Both the position numbers and the translations under genes were made by a program. Below, one piece after another: positions 1 to 8,378 of a stretch of 51,150 nucleotides of DNA (within the stretch, counting starts at the first letter, position 1; every line of letters begins with the position of its first letter). This DNA is from an uncultured Bacteroidales bacterium (lineage in GTDB: Bacteria > Bacteroidota > Bacteroidia > Bacteroidales > UBA932), in NCBI GenBank assembly GCA_905233345.1, contig CAJODQ010000019.1:1-51150 (forward strand), in the 5' to 3' direction. The notes under the pieces were generated by a model, which saw only the letters and a program-made list of their open reading frames with translations, was not told the origin of the DNA and made no database searches.

Positions 1-2
1 CG

Positions 3-797
3 GAAGAAAAGCTCGACGAATCCAAGGACATGAGCTTCTGGGATCACCTGGAAGCGCTTCGACAGGGGCTGTTCCGTGTGCTCATCGCCCTTGTCGCGGC
101 TTTTATCGTGCTCTTTTTCTTCAAGGATTTCCTGTTCGACAAGCTGATCCTGGCGCCGACCCGCAATGATTTCTTCTTCTACCGGTGGTTCGGCATGAAA
201 ACGAGCCTGCAGCTGGTCAATATTGAGCTTTCCACGCAGTTTATGGTACACATGCGCGTCACGATGATGTGTGCGTTGATCGTGTGCTGCCCGTATATAC
301 TGTTCGAGATCTGGCGCTTCATCGCGCCTGCGCTCTACCAGAAGGAAAAGCGCGCTACGCGGCGGGCCTTCATTTTCGCGTCATTTCTGTTCTATCTGGG
401 CATAGCGGTGGGTTACTGCATCATCCTGCCACTGATGATCAACTTTTTCGACGGATACAAGGTGAGCGAGGCGGTGACCAATACCATCTCGCTGAATTCC
501 TATATTTCGACCGTCAATTCTACGGTGCTGCTTTTCGGCATCGTGTTCGAGATTCCCACGCTGCTGGCAGCGCTTTCGCAGATCGGCCTGATCTCGCGCC
601 AGACGCTCATCGGCGGCTGGAAGTGGGCGGTGCTGGTCATCGCCGTGCTGGCGGCCGTCATCACGCCGGCCGATCCGTTCTCGATGCTGATTGCTGCCAT
701 CCCGCTGGCGCTGCTTTACGGCATCAGCATCCTGGTCTGCAAGAAGGCGGAGCCGGAAGAGGATGAGGAGGAAGAAAAGAAGGAGGCGACGGCATGA
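3..797 (+). CDS. tatC: Sec-independent translocase TatC (5' partial)
   Basis: TatC is the polytopic inner-membrane receptor of the twin-arginine translocase, which exports folded proteins. The N-terminal motif SFWDHLEALR is the classic TatC signature, followed by several hydrophobic spans, a cytoplasmic IAPALYQKEKR-like loop and a charged, Glu/Lys-rich tail. The frame stays open from the first bases of the window to the ATG at 30, and that ATG has no suitable upstream signal, so the true start may lie outside the window. From Met30 the protein is 255 residues, about normal for the family. Its stop overlaps the ATG of the ABC-F gene (ATGA), so the two are probably co-translated. A TatA/B gene would be expected just upstream but cannot be seen. 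Confidence 0.93.
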   Translation, partial: EEKLDESKDMSFWDHLEALRQGLFRVLIALVAAFIVLFFFKDFLFDKLILAPTRNDFFFYRWFGMKTSLQLVNIELSTQFMVHMRVTMMCALIVCCPYILFEIWRFIAPALYQKEKRATRRAFIFASFLFYLGIAVGYCIILPLMINFFDGYKVSEAVTNTISLNSYISTVNSTVLLFGIVFEIPTLLAALSQIGLISRQTLIGGWKWAVLVIAVLAAVITPADPFSMLIAAIPLALLYGISILVCKKAEPEEDEEEEKKEATA

Positions 798-2749
798 TTT
801 CCCTCGACGCCATTACCGTTTCCTACGGGGGTTTTACGCTCCTCGACAACGTGAGCCTGCACATCGGTGACCGCGAGCGCCTGGGCCTGGTGGGCAAGAA
901 CGGGGCGGGGAAGAGCACGATGCTCAAGCTCATCATGGAGCTGCAGAGTCCCACCTCGGGCAAGATCACGCGTACGGCGGGACAGCGCATCGGCTACCTG
1001 CCGCAGATCATGGAGCACCACAAAGGCCGCACGGTCCTCGAAGAGGTGATGACGGTCTATGACGAACTTGACCGGCTGAACCGGCGGGTGGATGAAATCT
1101 CGCAGGAGCTTGCTGAGCGTACGGACTATGAGTCAGCTGCTTATCATAAGTTAATTATAGAACTGAATGAGGTAAACGACGCGCTGGTGCTCGCGCAGGA
1201 GCGCACGCTGACGGGCTTGGGTTTCAAGAAGTCGGAGTTCGGGCGCAAGACGGAAACTTTCTCGCAGGGCTGGAACATGCGCATCGAGCTGGCGAAGATC
1301 CTGCTGCGCAAGCCGGACGTGCTGCTGCTCGACGAGCCGACGAATCACCTGGACATCGAGTCGATCCAGTGGCTGGAAGATTATCTGAAAGGGACCTACA
1401 CGGGCTCGCTGGTGTTAATCTCGCACGACCGGCGCTTCCTGGATAATTGCACGACGCGGACGGTCGAGGTGATGCTGGGGCATCTGTACGACTACAAAGT
1501 CCCTTATTCCCAATATGTTGAGCTCCGTAAGGAGCGCATCGCGCAGCAGAAGGCGGCTTACGCGAACCAGCAGCGGATGATCGAGAAAACCGAAGAGTTC
1601 ATCGAGAAGTTCCGCTACAAGCCGACGAAGAGCAACCAGGTGCAGTCGCGCGTGAAGCAACTGGAGAAGATCGAGCGGATCGAGATTGACGAGGAAGATC
1701 TCTCGGCGATTCATGTGAAGTTCCCGCCGGCGCCGCGCAGCGGCGACGTTGCCTTTGAGGTGAAAGACGCGGTGATCGGCTATCCGCAGAAGACCGTCCT
1801 CAATGGAGCCAACCTCATCGTCAAACGCGGCGAGAAGGTGGCGTTCGTTGGGCGGAACGGCGAGGGCAAGACGACGATGATGCGGGTGCTCATGGGTGAG
1901 CTGGAGCCGTTCTCCGGTGAAGCCAAGGTCGGCTACAATGTCGATATCGGCTATTATGCCCAAAATCAGGAAGATATACTGGATAAAAAGGCGACGGTCT
2001 ACGATACGCTGGACCGGATCGCGGTAGGGGATATCCGCACGAAGCTGCGGGATATTCTCGCTGCCTTCCTGTTCAAGGGCGAGGATATTGACAAGAAGGT
2101 CGCTGTACTCAGCGGCGGCGAGCGTTCTCGCCTGGCGATGGCCAAGCTGATGCTCAAGGCGCACAATCTGCTCGCGCTCGATGAGCCGACGAACCACATG
2201 GACATCCGTTCCAAGGACATCCTGAAGCAGGCCCTGCAGGCCTACGACGGCACGATCATCGTGGTCTCACACGACCGCGACTTCCTCAACGGTCTGGTCG
2301 ACAAAGTCTACGAGTTCATCGACGGCCGTGTCAAAGAGCATTTGGGCGGTGTCGACGACTTCCTCCGCCACAAGAAGGCTGAGTCGTTCCGTGACATCGA
2401 GGTTGCGGCTTCGGGCCGGCCTGCCAATCCGGGGCGCGTTCAGAACTCTCGTGGCAGCGAGGGCGCTTCGCCACGAGAAACGCTGAACGCTCCACCAGGC
2501 CAACGCATGCAGGCCGCCCAGAAGCCTGACTATCAGCAGCAGAAGCAGCAATCGAAGGAAGAAAAGCGCGCCAAGAACCGTCAGAACCAGCTGGAGAAGC
2601 AGATCGCCGAACTCGAAGCCAAGATGGTCGAAATCGAAAAGGTCCTGGCTGCGCCGACGCCCGACGTCGACATCATGGACCTTACCCGTAATTACCTCGA
2701 ACTCAAGCGCGACCTCGACGCCAAGATGGACGAGTGGGCCAGCCTGTGA
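794..2749 (+). CDS. ABC-F family ATPase (ribosome-associated, Uup/EttA/YheS type)
   Basis: A 651-residue soluble protein with two ABC domains and no membrane segment, as in ABC-F translation factors that act at the ribosomal E site. Domain 1 has Walker A GKNGAGKST (residues 34-42) and Walker B LLLDEPTNHLD; domain 2 has GRNGEGKTT (near residue 355), LSGGERSRLAMAKL and ALDEPTNHMD. The long linker between them is charged and probably helical. The first signature reads FSQGW instead of LSGGQ, so Gln replaces a Gly; this site is often variable in ABC-F first domains. The C-terminal 100 residues are low-complexity, then a Lys/Glu-rich coiled coil like the Uup tail. The role in translation or antibiotic protection cannot be set from sequence alone. 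Confidence 0.92.
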   Translation: MISLDAITVSYGGFTLLDNVSLHIGDRERLGLVGKNGAGKSTMLKLIMELQSPTSGKITRTAGQRIGYLPQIMEHHKGRTVLEEVMTVYDELDRLNRRVDEISQELAERTDYESAAYHKLIIELNEVNDALVLAQERTLTGLGFKKSEFGRKTETFSQGWNMRIELAKILLRKPDVLLLDEPTNHLDIESIQWLEDYLKGTYTGSLVLISHDRRFLDNCTTRTVEVMLGHLYDYKVPYSQYVELRKERIAQQKAAYANQQRMIEKTEEFIEKFRYKPTKSNQVQSRVKQLEKIERIEIDEEDLSAIHVKFPPAPRSGDVAFEVKDAVIGYPQKTVLNGANLIVKRGEKVAFVGRNGEGKTTMMRVLMGELEPFSGEAKVGYNVDIGYYAQNQEDILDKKATVYDTLDRIAVGDIRTKLRDILAAFLFKGEDIDKKVAVLSGGERSRLAMAKLMLKAHNLLALDEPTNHMDIRSKDILKQALQAYDGTIIVVSHDRDFLNGLVDKVYEFIDGRVKEHLGGVDDFLRHKKAESFRDIEVAASGRPANPGRVQNSRGSEGASPRETLNAPPGQRMQAAQKPDYQQQKQQSKEEKRAKNRQNQLEKQIAELEAKMVEIEKVLAAPTPDVDIMDLTRNYLELKRDLDAKMDEWASL

Positions 2750-2782
2750 CCCCGTCCGTCATGACCGGCTTGACCGGGCATC

Positions 2783-3175
2783 TCATTGAAAACTTTCCGG
2801 CAAACAAATATTCGGAACCTCCTTCGCAGCAGCGAAGAGGGGCGCGATTTCTTCGTCGCGGAAACCGGCGATGCCGCAGCCGATGCGCGTCACGTAGAAG
2901 AATCGTTCCGGGTGCGCCTTTGCGAAGGTAATGAAGTCGTCGACATAGGGTTGGATGGTCTCTACGCCGCCCTGCATCGTGGGAATACCGTAGCTTTGGC
3001 CCTGCAAGCCGACGCCCTGGCCCATGATGGCGCCGAACTTCCGCCAGGCGGCGTAGGCGGCTCCGCCGCCGTGCATCCCCGCCAGATTGCTGCCGAAGAC
3101 GAAAATCTCATCGGGTTTCAACTCCGTGATAAAGTCCGGCGTGCTGGCCGGCCGTTCGATGCCGTTGTATTCCAT
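2783..3175 (-). CDS. Small FGSN-motif protein (A1S_2505-like family)
   Basis: A 130-residue soluble protein with the conserved stretches EIFVFGSNLAGMHGGGAA, FGAIMGQGVGLQGQSYGIPT and FYVTRIGCGIAGF. These match a small family that I recall as A1S_2505-like, found in phages and many Bacteroidetes; its biochemical role is not known to me. The Gly-rich loops recall nucleotide- or ADP-ribose-binding folds such as macrodomains, but that is inference. I place the start at the ATG at 3175 rather than the in-frame ATG at 3208, because a TAACTTTG -7 box lies between them (3196-3203). The gene converges on the ABC-F gene and diverges from the secreted hydrolase. Confidence 0.8.
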   Translation of the reverse strand: MEYNGIERPASTPDFITELKPDEIFVFGSNLAGMHGGGAAYAAWRKFGAIMGQGVGLQGQSYGIPTMQGGVETIQPYVDDFITFAKAHPERFFYVTRIGCGIAGFRDEEIAPLFAAAKEVPNICLPESFQ

Positions 3176-3195
3176 ATCCGAGAATTGTCGTTGAA

Positions 3196-3203
3196 CAAAG
3201 TTA
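3196..3203 (-). promoter_or_regulatory. -7 box TAACTTTG of the FGSN-motif gene
   Basis: An exact match to the Bacteroidetes -7 consensus TAnnTTTG, 20 nt before the ATG at 3175. No good -33 TTTG is seen. It lies close to the oppositely directed box at 3217-3224, so the two promoters are packed into about 30 bp. Confidence 0.5.
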
Positions 3204-3216
3204 CGCATTCTTTTCG

Positions 3217-3224
3217 TATATTTG
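3217..3224 (+). promoter_or_regulatory. -7 box TATATTTG of the secreted hydrolase gene
   Basis: An exact TAnnTTTG match, 23 nt before the ATG at 3248, the same spacing seen for several other boxes in this window. The only upstream TTG (3191-3193) is 23 bp away, a bit far for a -33 element. Confidence 0.55.
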
Positions 3225-3247
3225 TTACGTTATAAGCAACCATCGAC

Positions 3248-4111
3248 ATGAAGAATTCGCTGTATTCCCTGCTGAGCGTCCTGCTTTTCGTCCTTCCCGT
3301 TTATCTGTTTGCCCAGCCGCGCTGGGTGATGACGCCGCCGAGCGATCCGTCCTATACTATGTGTGAGATCTCCTGCGTGAGCGACGGTAATAAAATCTAT
3401 GGCGAAGCATTTATTCCCAAGGCGCCGGGCCGGCATCCGGCCGTAATCCTGTCGCACGGCTACAGCGGTACGCACCATGGCTTCTATCCGATGGTAGATA
3501 CCCTGGCCAAACTGGGCTACGTGTGCTACTGCTATGACTTTGCGGGCGGATCGCCGTATAGCCAGAGCGAGGGCCGCACGGAAGACATGTCCATCTTCAC
3601 GGAGCGGCAGAACCTGATGGACGTGCTCGACATGGTACGCGGCTGGGACTGCGTGGATCCGGATCATGTTTTCCTGCTGGGCGAGAGCCAGGGCGGCTGC
3701 GTGTCGGCGATCACTGCGCCGAAGGTGGCGGATAAGATCAAGGCCATCCTGCTTACCTTCCCTGCGCTATGCATCCCGGACGACGGCTTTGCCCAGTATC
3801 CCACGCTGGCCAGCGTGCCCGATACCGTAACGATCATGGGCATGCGCATCGGACGTGCCTATTACGAGAAATTTTACGACAATTATGACATCTACCAGGA
3901 TATCGCCGGCTACCCGGGCGATGTGCTCATCGTCCATGGCACCGACGACGGCCTGGTGAAACCCGAATATTCTGCCAAGGCCTCGAACATTTACGACCAC
4001 TGCGAGCTGCACCTGATCTTCAAGGCCGGCCACGGCTTCTGGAAACCCGAAGACCGGGCGCTGTATCACCAGTATGTGCTCGACTTCCTCGGCCGTCATC
4101 TTTCTGAATAA
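3248..4111 (+). CDS. Secreted alpha/beta hydrolase (esterase-like)
   Basis: A 287-residue protein with an N-terminal Sec signal (hydrophobic run, then FAQ). The alpha/beta hydrolase core shows an oxyanion region LSHGYSGTHHGF, nucleophile elbow GESQGG, acid loop HGTDDGLV and catalytic His in AGHGFW. This layout resembles feruloyl/cinnamoyl esterases and dipeptidyl-peptidase-like BAAT/S9 hydrolases, so an ester or peptide substrate in the periplasm is likely, but the exact substrate is open. It is the first gene of a tight forward run that continues to rmuC. Other esterase-like genes occur near 28.8, 46.1 and 48.2 kb. Confidence 0.82.
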   Translation: MKNSLYSLLSVLLFVLPVYLFAQPRWVMTPPSDPSYTMCEISCVSDGNKIYGEAFIPKAPGRHPAVILSHGYSGTHHGFYPMVDTLAKLGYVCYCYDFAGGSPYSQSEGRTEDMSIFTERQNLMDVLDMVRGWDCVDPDHVFLLGESQGGCVSAITAPKVADKIKAILLTFPALCIPDDGFAQYPTLASVPDTVTIMGMRIGRAYYEKFYDNYDIYQDIAGYPGDVLIVHGTDDGLVKPEYSAKASNIYDHCELHLIFKAGHGFWKPEDRALYHQYVLDFLGRHLSE

Positions 4112-4132
4112 TCAATTAACAACCACAGTACT

Positions 4133-4708
4133 ATGAGAAAACTTTCTATCATCCTGATGCTGGCTGTTGCCTGCATGGCCCTGCTGCCTTCCTGCAAGAA
4201 GGACAAAACCGCCGCTGTATCATCCGAAAAGACGGAAATCGACGGAGACTGCCTCTTTGCCATCAATTATATGCTGGCCAATGAGATCGGCGCTGCTTAC
4301 GCACCGGGTGAATACACCATTCCTTGTGAGACGATCGTCGCCATTGACGACAGCAATCCCGATGATGTCCGGGTCTGGGGCGATTTCTGGGTCTTCAATT
4401 ACAACAAGAACGGCGATGTGCTCGAAACCGTGTCGGGCGGCAATCATCCGGGCCTGATCCATCTTGATAAGGTGGAATACGGCTATGAGTTGCGGGATTT
4501 CGAACAGGTGGCCGATGGCGCTGATTTTGAGCCGAGCGCCAAGGCCATCTTTGGCGAACATTTCGAAGCCTTCCAGAAGGTTCTGTCCGACGAGGAAGCC
4601 CGCGAAGAAGTCCGTCGCGCTGCCATCGAAGCCTTCGTCAAGGACCAGAACCTCTCCGTAACCCAGTACCAGGACTTCGGCTGGCCCGCCCGTCCCATTT
4701 CCAAATAA
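4133..4708 (+). CDS. Hypothetical lipoprotein
   Basis: A 191-residue protein with a lipoprotein signal (MRKLSIILM..., lipobox LLPSC, Cys21) followed by a Lys-rich linker. The mature part has a beta-rich half containing VWGDFWVFNYNKNGDVLETVSGGNHPGLIHL and an acidic helical C-terminus with conserved-looking Trp and Tyr residues. I do not recognise a family. It follows the hydrolase by 21 nt and precedes the epimerase-like gene by 6 nt, so it is probably co-transcribed. An envelope location is inferred from the signal only. Confidence 0.75.
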   Translation: MRKLSIILMLAVACMALLPSCKKDKTAAVSSEKTEIDGDCLFAINYMLANEIGAAYAPGEYTIPCETIVAIDDSNPDDVRVWGDFWVFNYNKNGDVLETVSGGNHPGLIHLDKVEYGYELRDFEQVADGADFEPSAKAIFGEHFEAFQKVLSDEEAREEVRRAAIEAFVKDQNLSVTQYQDFGWPARPISK

Positions 4709-4714
4709 GTTGCT

Positions 4715-5572
4715 ATGATCCTTACCAACGGAATTCTTTCCATTGAGGTGGCGCCCCACGGCGCGGAACTCGTCAGTCTGGTCAAGGACGGCCGGGAATA
4801 TATGTGGAGCGGCGATCCGGCTTTCTGGAACCGCCATGCGCCGATTCTTTTCCCCGCGGTCGGCAAGCCGTACAACAACGAAATCCGCATCGACGGGAAG
4901 ACCTATCCGATGAAACAGCACGGCTTCGCCCGCGACTGCGAATTTGAAGAAGTGGGAGGGGGGCGTCTCCGAATGAAGGATGTGCCCCATGAGAACTATC
5001 CCTACCGCTTCGCGCTGGAAGCCGAATACCGGCTCAAAGGTGGCAGCGTGGAGATCGTCTGGACCATCTTCAGTCAGGATGGCTGTGACATCTACGCCCA
5101 GATTGGTGCCCATCCCGGCTTCCTGCTGCGCGATTACAATGAGGCCGACGCCGTGCATGGCTTTGTGCGGTATTACGACAAGGAGGGCCGTCCTGTAAGC
5201 CCTGTTGAGGTCTCGGGTTTGAAAGAAGGGAACCGCGTGCCGCATGAGGCGCCCGTGCACTATACGGCTGAGACGCCCGTGACGGCCGAAACCTTCGCCC
5301 ACGACGCCCTGATCTTCGAAAATGGTCAGGTCGCCTCGACGGAACTCTGTGACAAACAGGGCCATCCCTTCCTGCGGGTATCCTGCCCGCAGGCCGAGGC
5401 CTATGGCATCTGGGCGCCCAACAAGCCCGGCTGCCCCTTCGTCTGCCTGGAGCCCTGGTGCGGTATCTGCGACTCCTACGGCTTTACCGGCGACATCTCC
5501 GGCCGCACCTATGTCCACCGAATCGCCCCCGCCGGTAAGTACACATTTACCTACACAATCGAGATTCTATAG
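4715..5572 (+). CDS. Aldose 1-epimerase-like protein (LacX/YihR-like)
   Basis: A 285-residue cytoplasmic protein of the galactose-mutarotase fold. It begins with NGILSIEVAPHGAELVSL, has PILFPAVGKPYNN and MKQHGFARD (candidate His in the sugar pocket), then IGAHPGF, and a C-terminal APNKPGCPFVCLEPWCG block, all typical of the LacX subgroup. Members bind or mutarotate sugars or sugar phosphates; the actual sugar is unknown. The gene lies 6 nt after the lipoprotein gene and ends before a strong hairpin (5586-5625). Confidence 0.88.
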   Translation: MILTNGILSIEVAPHGAELVSLVKDGREYMWSGDPAFWNRHAPILFPAVGKPYNNEIRIDGKTYPMKQHGFARDCEFEEVGGGRLRMKDVPHENYPYRFALEAEYRLKGGSVEIVWTIFSQDGCDIYAQIGAHPGFLLRDYNEADAVHGFVRYYDKEGRPVSPVEVSGLKEGNRVPHEAPVHYTAETPVTAETFAHDALIFENGQVASTELCDKQGHPFLRVSCPQAEAYGIWAPNKPGCPFVCLEPWCGICDSYGFTGDISGRTYVHRIAPAGKYTFTYTIEIL

Positions 5573-5585
5573 TTCAATGCTATTG

Positions 5586-5625
5586 CTGTCCTTCCCTGAA
5601 AATAGCCATTTTCAGGGAAGGACAG
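5586..5625. terminator. Perfect 18-bp hairpin, probable terminator
   Basis: Positions 5586-5603 and 5608-5625 are exact inverted copies with a 4-nt AGCC loop. The outer part of the stem is GC-rich and the loop side is AAAAT/ATTTT. Only a weak T-run follows on the plus strand. It sits 14 nt after the epimerase-like stop and just before the rlmB promoter, which fits a transcription end. Confidence 0.65.
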
Positions 5626-5628
5626 TTG

Positions 5629-5659
5629 TTGGATTTTCGCGGAGATTTGATTATCTTTG
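5629..5659 (+). promoter_or_regulatory. Promoter of the 23S rRNA methyltransferase gene
   Basis: TTGG at 5629-5632 (-33 element), 19 bp, then TATCTTTG at 5652-5659 (-7 element, TAnnTTTG). This is the best complete Bacteroidetes housekeeping promoter in the window. It starts directly after the hairpin. Confidence 0.65.
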
Positions 5660-5672
5660 TCAATTACGCAAA

Positions 5673-6425
5673 ATGGACATGGAAAACGGCAAAGAATCAT
5701 ACTATCTCTATGGAATGCATCCGGTGACGGATGCGGTGCGGCAGGGCCGCAAGTTTGAACGGATTCTCTTCAAAAAGGGGCTGGAAGGGGAGCAGTTCCG
5801 TGTATTGCTCGAGGAAGTGACACAGCGGGAGATCCCGTATCAGTTCGTGCCGCTTGAGAAGATGAACCGGCTGGTGAAGGGCGCGCACCAGGGTGTGATC
5901 GCCTTCCTGGCCCAGATCGAATACGTCCCGTTCGAAGAGATGGTTGAAGGCGCGTTGTCGCGCAAGGCCAATCCCGTGTTCCTGGTGCTCGATGGCATCA
6001 GCGACGTGCGCAACTTGGGCGCTATCGCGCGCAGCGCGGAGTGTGCCGGCGTCGACGGCATTGTCGTCCCGGCCAAGGGCAGCGCCGCCATCAATGCCGA
6101 CGCCGTCAAGACTTCGGCTGGCGCCCTGCTCCGCATCCCGACCGCCCGCGTGGCGAACCTTCGCACCGCGCTCTACTATTTCCGCGACTCCGAGTTCCAG
6201 ATCGTCGCGGTCAGCGAAAAAGCCGAAGACACAATGTACGACGTCAACCTCCGGAAAGCCTCCGTGCTGGTCATGGGCTCCGAAGGAACCGGCATCTCCG
6301 AGCCCGTGCTGAGCCTCTGCACGGTGGGCGCGCGCATCCCCATGGTGGGGGAGACCGGCTCGCTCAATGTGTCGGTGGCCACCGCCGTCCTGCTTTTCGA
6401 AGTCGTCCGCCAGCGGACCCGTTAA
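5673..6425 (+). CDS. rlmB: 23S rRNA 2'-O-methyltransferase, SpoU family (RlmB-like)
   Basis: A 250-residue SPOUT/TrmH enzyme. It has the N-terminal substrate-binding part (YYLYGMHPVTDAV) and the C-terminal trefoil-knot SAM domain with VLDGISDVRNLGAIARSAE, ASVLVMGSEGTGIS and IPMVGETGSLNVSVA, the three family motifs. Family members methylate the ribose of a guanosine in the 23S rRNA peptidyl-transferase region (G2251 in E. coli). A longer in-frame extension overlapping the upstream gene is rejected because the promoter at 5629-5659 lies inside it. ATG 5673 or ATG 5679 is the start; the second gives the more usual leader length of 19 nt. Confidence 0.9.
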   Translation: MDMENGKESYYLYGMHPVTDAVRQGRKFERILFKKGLEGEQFRVLLEEVTQREIPYQFVPLEKMNRLVKGAHQGVIAFLAQIEYVPFEEMVEGALSRKANPVFLVLDGISDVRNLGAIARSAECAGVDGIVVPAKGSAAINADAVKTSAGALLRIPTARVANLRTALYYFRDSEFQIVAVSEKAEDTMYDVNLRKASVLVMGSEGTGISEPVLSLCTVGARIPMVGETGSLNVSVATAVLLFEVVRQRTR

Positions 6426-6460
6426 CATGAAAAACAATTTCTTCAAAAATCTTTACTGAT

Positions 6461-7240
6461 ATGAAAAAAACAATTCTTGCGCTTGCAGTCCTCCTGTTCG
6501 CCTGTACGCTGGCGGATGCGGGTACCGTGAAGAAAACCTTTAAGATGGACGGTTTTTCCGGTATCCAGGCTGACGATGCCTTTGAAATCGTCGTGGAACA
6601 ATCTGACAATTTCAAGATCGAAGTAGAGATCACCGAAGAATTCCTGCCGTACCTGGTGGTGAGGAACCGCGCCGGCATTGTGGAGTTCAGTTTCTCCAAG
6701 CTTCCAATGAAGCTCAAGCAGAAAAACCGCAACAAAGTGGCGAAAGCCGTCATCCAGCTGCCCGAACTGAATTACGTGGGCCTGACGGGTGCATCGACGC
6801 TCAGCTCGAACGACCAGTTCTCCAGCGGCATGCAGACCTTCGCCATTGAATTGAGCGGCGGCAGCGATATTACGAACCTCAATGTCGAAGCCCCCGAAGT
6901 GGATGTCAAGCTCTCGGGCGCGTCCAAAGCCATCGTCAGCTTCCGCTCGAGCGATGTGAAGGCTGACTTGACCGGCGCATCCCGCCTGGACGTCGTTGGC
7001 CGGACTACGGATTTTACCGTCAAGGTCAACGGCGCTTCGAAAGTCAACGCGGAAGCCTTTGAGGCCAAGAACGTGGAGGTCAAGGCCGGTGGCGCCTCCA
7101 CCGTGCGCGTCTGCCCGGTGGAAGAACTGACCGTGGACCTGGGCGGCGCTTCCAAGTGTGAATATTACGGTGATTCCGAAGAACTGCGGATCAAAAGCGA
7201 CAAGATCGGCGGCGCTTCTACCCTCAAACGTCATAAATAA
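6461..7240 (+). CDS. DUF2807 (head GIN domain) secreted protein
   Basis: A 259-residue exported protein with a signal peptide (cleavage near LADAG). The mature part matches DUF2807, a right-handed beta-solenoid typical of Bacteroidetes: it starts with FKMDGFSGIQADDAFEIVVEQ and then shows repeated G-G-A-S turns (LTGAST, LSGASK, LTGASR, VNGASK, AGGAST, LGGASK, IGGAST) about every 20 residues. These proteins are envelope-associated and often called putative auto-transporter adhesins, but the function is unproven. It lies 35 nt after rlmB and 3 nt before the dipeptidase gene. Confidence 0.88.
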   Translation: MKKTILALAVLLFACTLADAGTVKKTFKMDGFSGIQADDAFEIVVEQSDNFKIEVEITEEFLPYLVVRNRAGIVEFSFSKLPMKLKQKNRNKVAKAVIQLPELNYVGLTGASTLSSNDQFSSGMQTFAIELSGGSDITNLNVEAPEVDVKLSGASKAIVSFRSSDVKADLTGASRLDVVGRTTDFTVKVNGASKVNAEAFEAKNVEVKAGGASTVRVCPVEELTVDLGGASKCEYYGDSEELRIKSDKIGGASTLKRHK

Positions 7241-7243
7241 GCG

Positions 7244-8356
7244 ATGGCCATGTTCCTGCTCGATTCCCACTGTGACGCCCCGCTGATGCTGGCCAAGGGC
7301 GCCGATTTCGGACACCGCGTGAATGTCGGCTGCACGCCCGGCAGTTTTCCCGTTTCCCAGATTGACTTTCCCCGGATGAAGAAGGGCGGCGTAGGCGGCG
7401 CCTTCTTCGCCATCTATACTTCCAATTTCCTGACGCCGGACCAGGCGACGCGCCGGGCCCTGGAACTCGTATCGTATGTCTACGACGCGGTGGAACAGAA
7501 CCCCGACAAGGTGGCCTTCGCCGAGACCCCGGCCCAGGCCCGCCGCAATGCCAAGAACGGCCTGATCTCCATCTTCATGGGCATGGAGAACGGCGCGCCC
7601 ATCCAGAAAGACCTTTCGCTGCTGCGCATGTTCAACCGCATGGGCTGCACCTACATGACCCTGACGCACGCCCGCAGCAACGAGATCTGCGACTCCTGCA
7701 CCTCGCCGAAACCCGTCTGGAACGGCCTGAGCCCCTTCGGCCGGGAAGTGGTGGCCGAGATGAACCGCCTCGGCATGCTGATCGACGTGTCGCACATCTC
7801 CGACGCTTCGTTCTGGGACGTGCTAAACTACTCGCAAGCCCCCGTGGTGGCGACCCACTCCTGCTGCCGCGCCCTCTGCGACCATCCGCGCAACATGACC
7901 GACGAGATGATCGTGGCCTTGGCGGAAAAGGGCGGCGTGATCCAGATCAACTTCTATCCTTCCTTCCTGGACAAGGAGTATGCGGTGAAGGCCGGTGCAT
8001 TGATTGACGCGCAGGAAGAAGCCCAGGATGCCTGGCTGCAGAATCCTGCCGACCCAGTTGTCCAGGAGCGGATGCAGAAAGCCATTGAGGCCCTGCAGGC
8101 CATTCCGCGCCCGTCCTACAAAAAGATCGTGGATCACATCGACCACGTGGTGCAGCTGGTGGGCTTCCGGCATGTGGGCCTGGGCAGCGACTTCGATGGT
8201 ATCGAAGTCACGCCCGACGGCCTGGAAGACGTGAGCCGGATGCAGAAGATCATCATTGAAATGCGCAAACGCGGCTATTCCGAATACGAGATCCGTCACA
8301 TTGCCGGCGGCAATTTCCTGCGGGTGATGGAACAGGTCCAGCGGATGGCCGAATAA
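7244..8356 (+). CDS. Membrane dipeptidase family (M19) protein
   Basis: A 370-residue amidohydrolase-fold peptidase. All five metal ligands of renal dipeptidase are visible: His9 and Asp11 (DSHCD), Glu115 (GMENG), His184 (DVSH) and His205 (ATHS); the 21-residue spacing of the last two equals that of the mammalian enzyme. LGSDFDGI near the C-terminus supplies the catalytic-site Asp. The family cleaves dipeptides, including some with a C-terminal D-residue. There is no clear signal peptide, so a cytoplasmic location is likely. ATG 7250 is an alternative start. Neighbours are 3 and 22 nt away, so it belongs to the forward operon. Confidence 0.92.
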   Translation: MAMFLLDSHCDAPLMLAKGADFGHRVNVGCTPGSFPVSQIDFPRMKKGGVGGAFFAIYTSNFLTPDQATRRALELVSYVYDAVEQNPDKVAFAETPAQARRNAKNGLISIFMGMENGAPIQKDLSLLRMFNRMGCTYMTLTHARSNEICDSCTSPKPVWNGLSPFGREVVAEMNRLGMLIDVSHISDASFWDVLNYSQAPVVATHSCCRALCDHPRNMTDEMIVALAEKGGVIQINFYPSFLDKEYAVKAGALIDAQEEAQDAWLQNPADPVVQERMQKAIEALQAIPRPSYKKIVDHIDHVVQLVGFRHVGLGSDFDGIEVTPDGLEDVSRMQKIIIEMRKRGYSEYEIRHIAGGNFLRVMEQVQRMAE

Positions 8357-8378
8357 CCCAGAAAAGCATACGCGATCC

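Noticed and set aside
5322..5672. N-terminal extension of the rRNA methyltransferase into the epimerase-like gene
   Set aside because: The extension overlaps another real gene, a hairpin and a full promoter; homology begins after ATG 5673.
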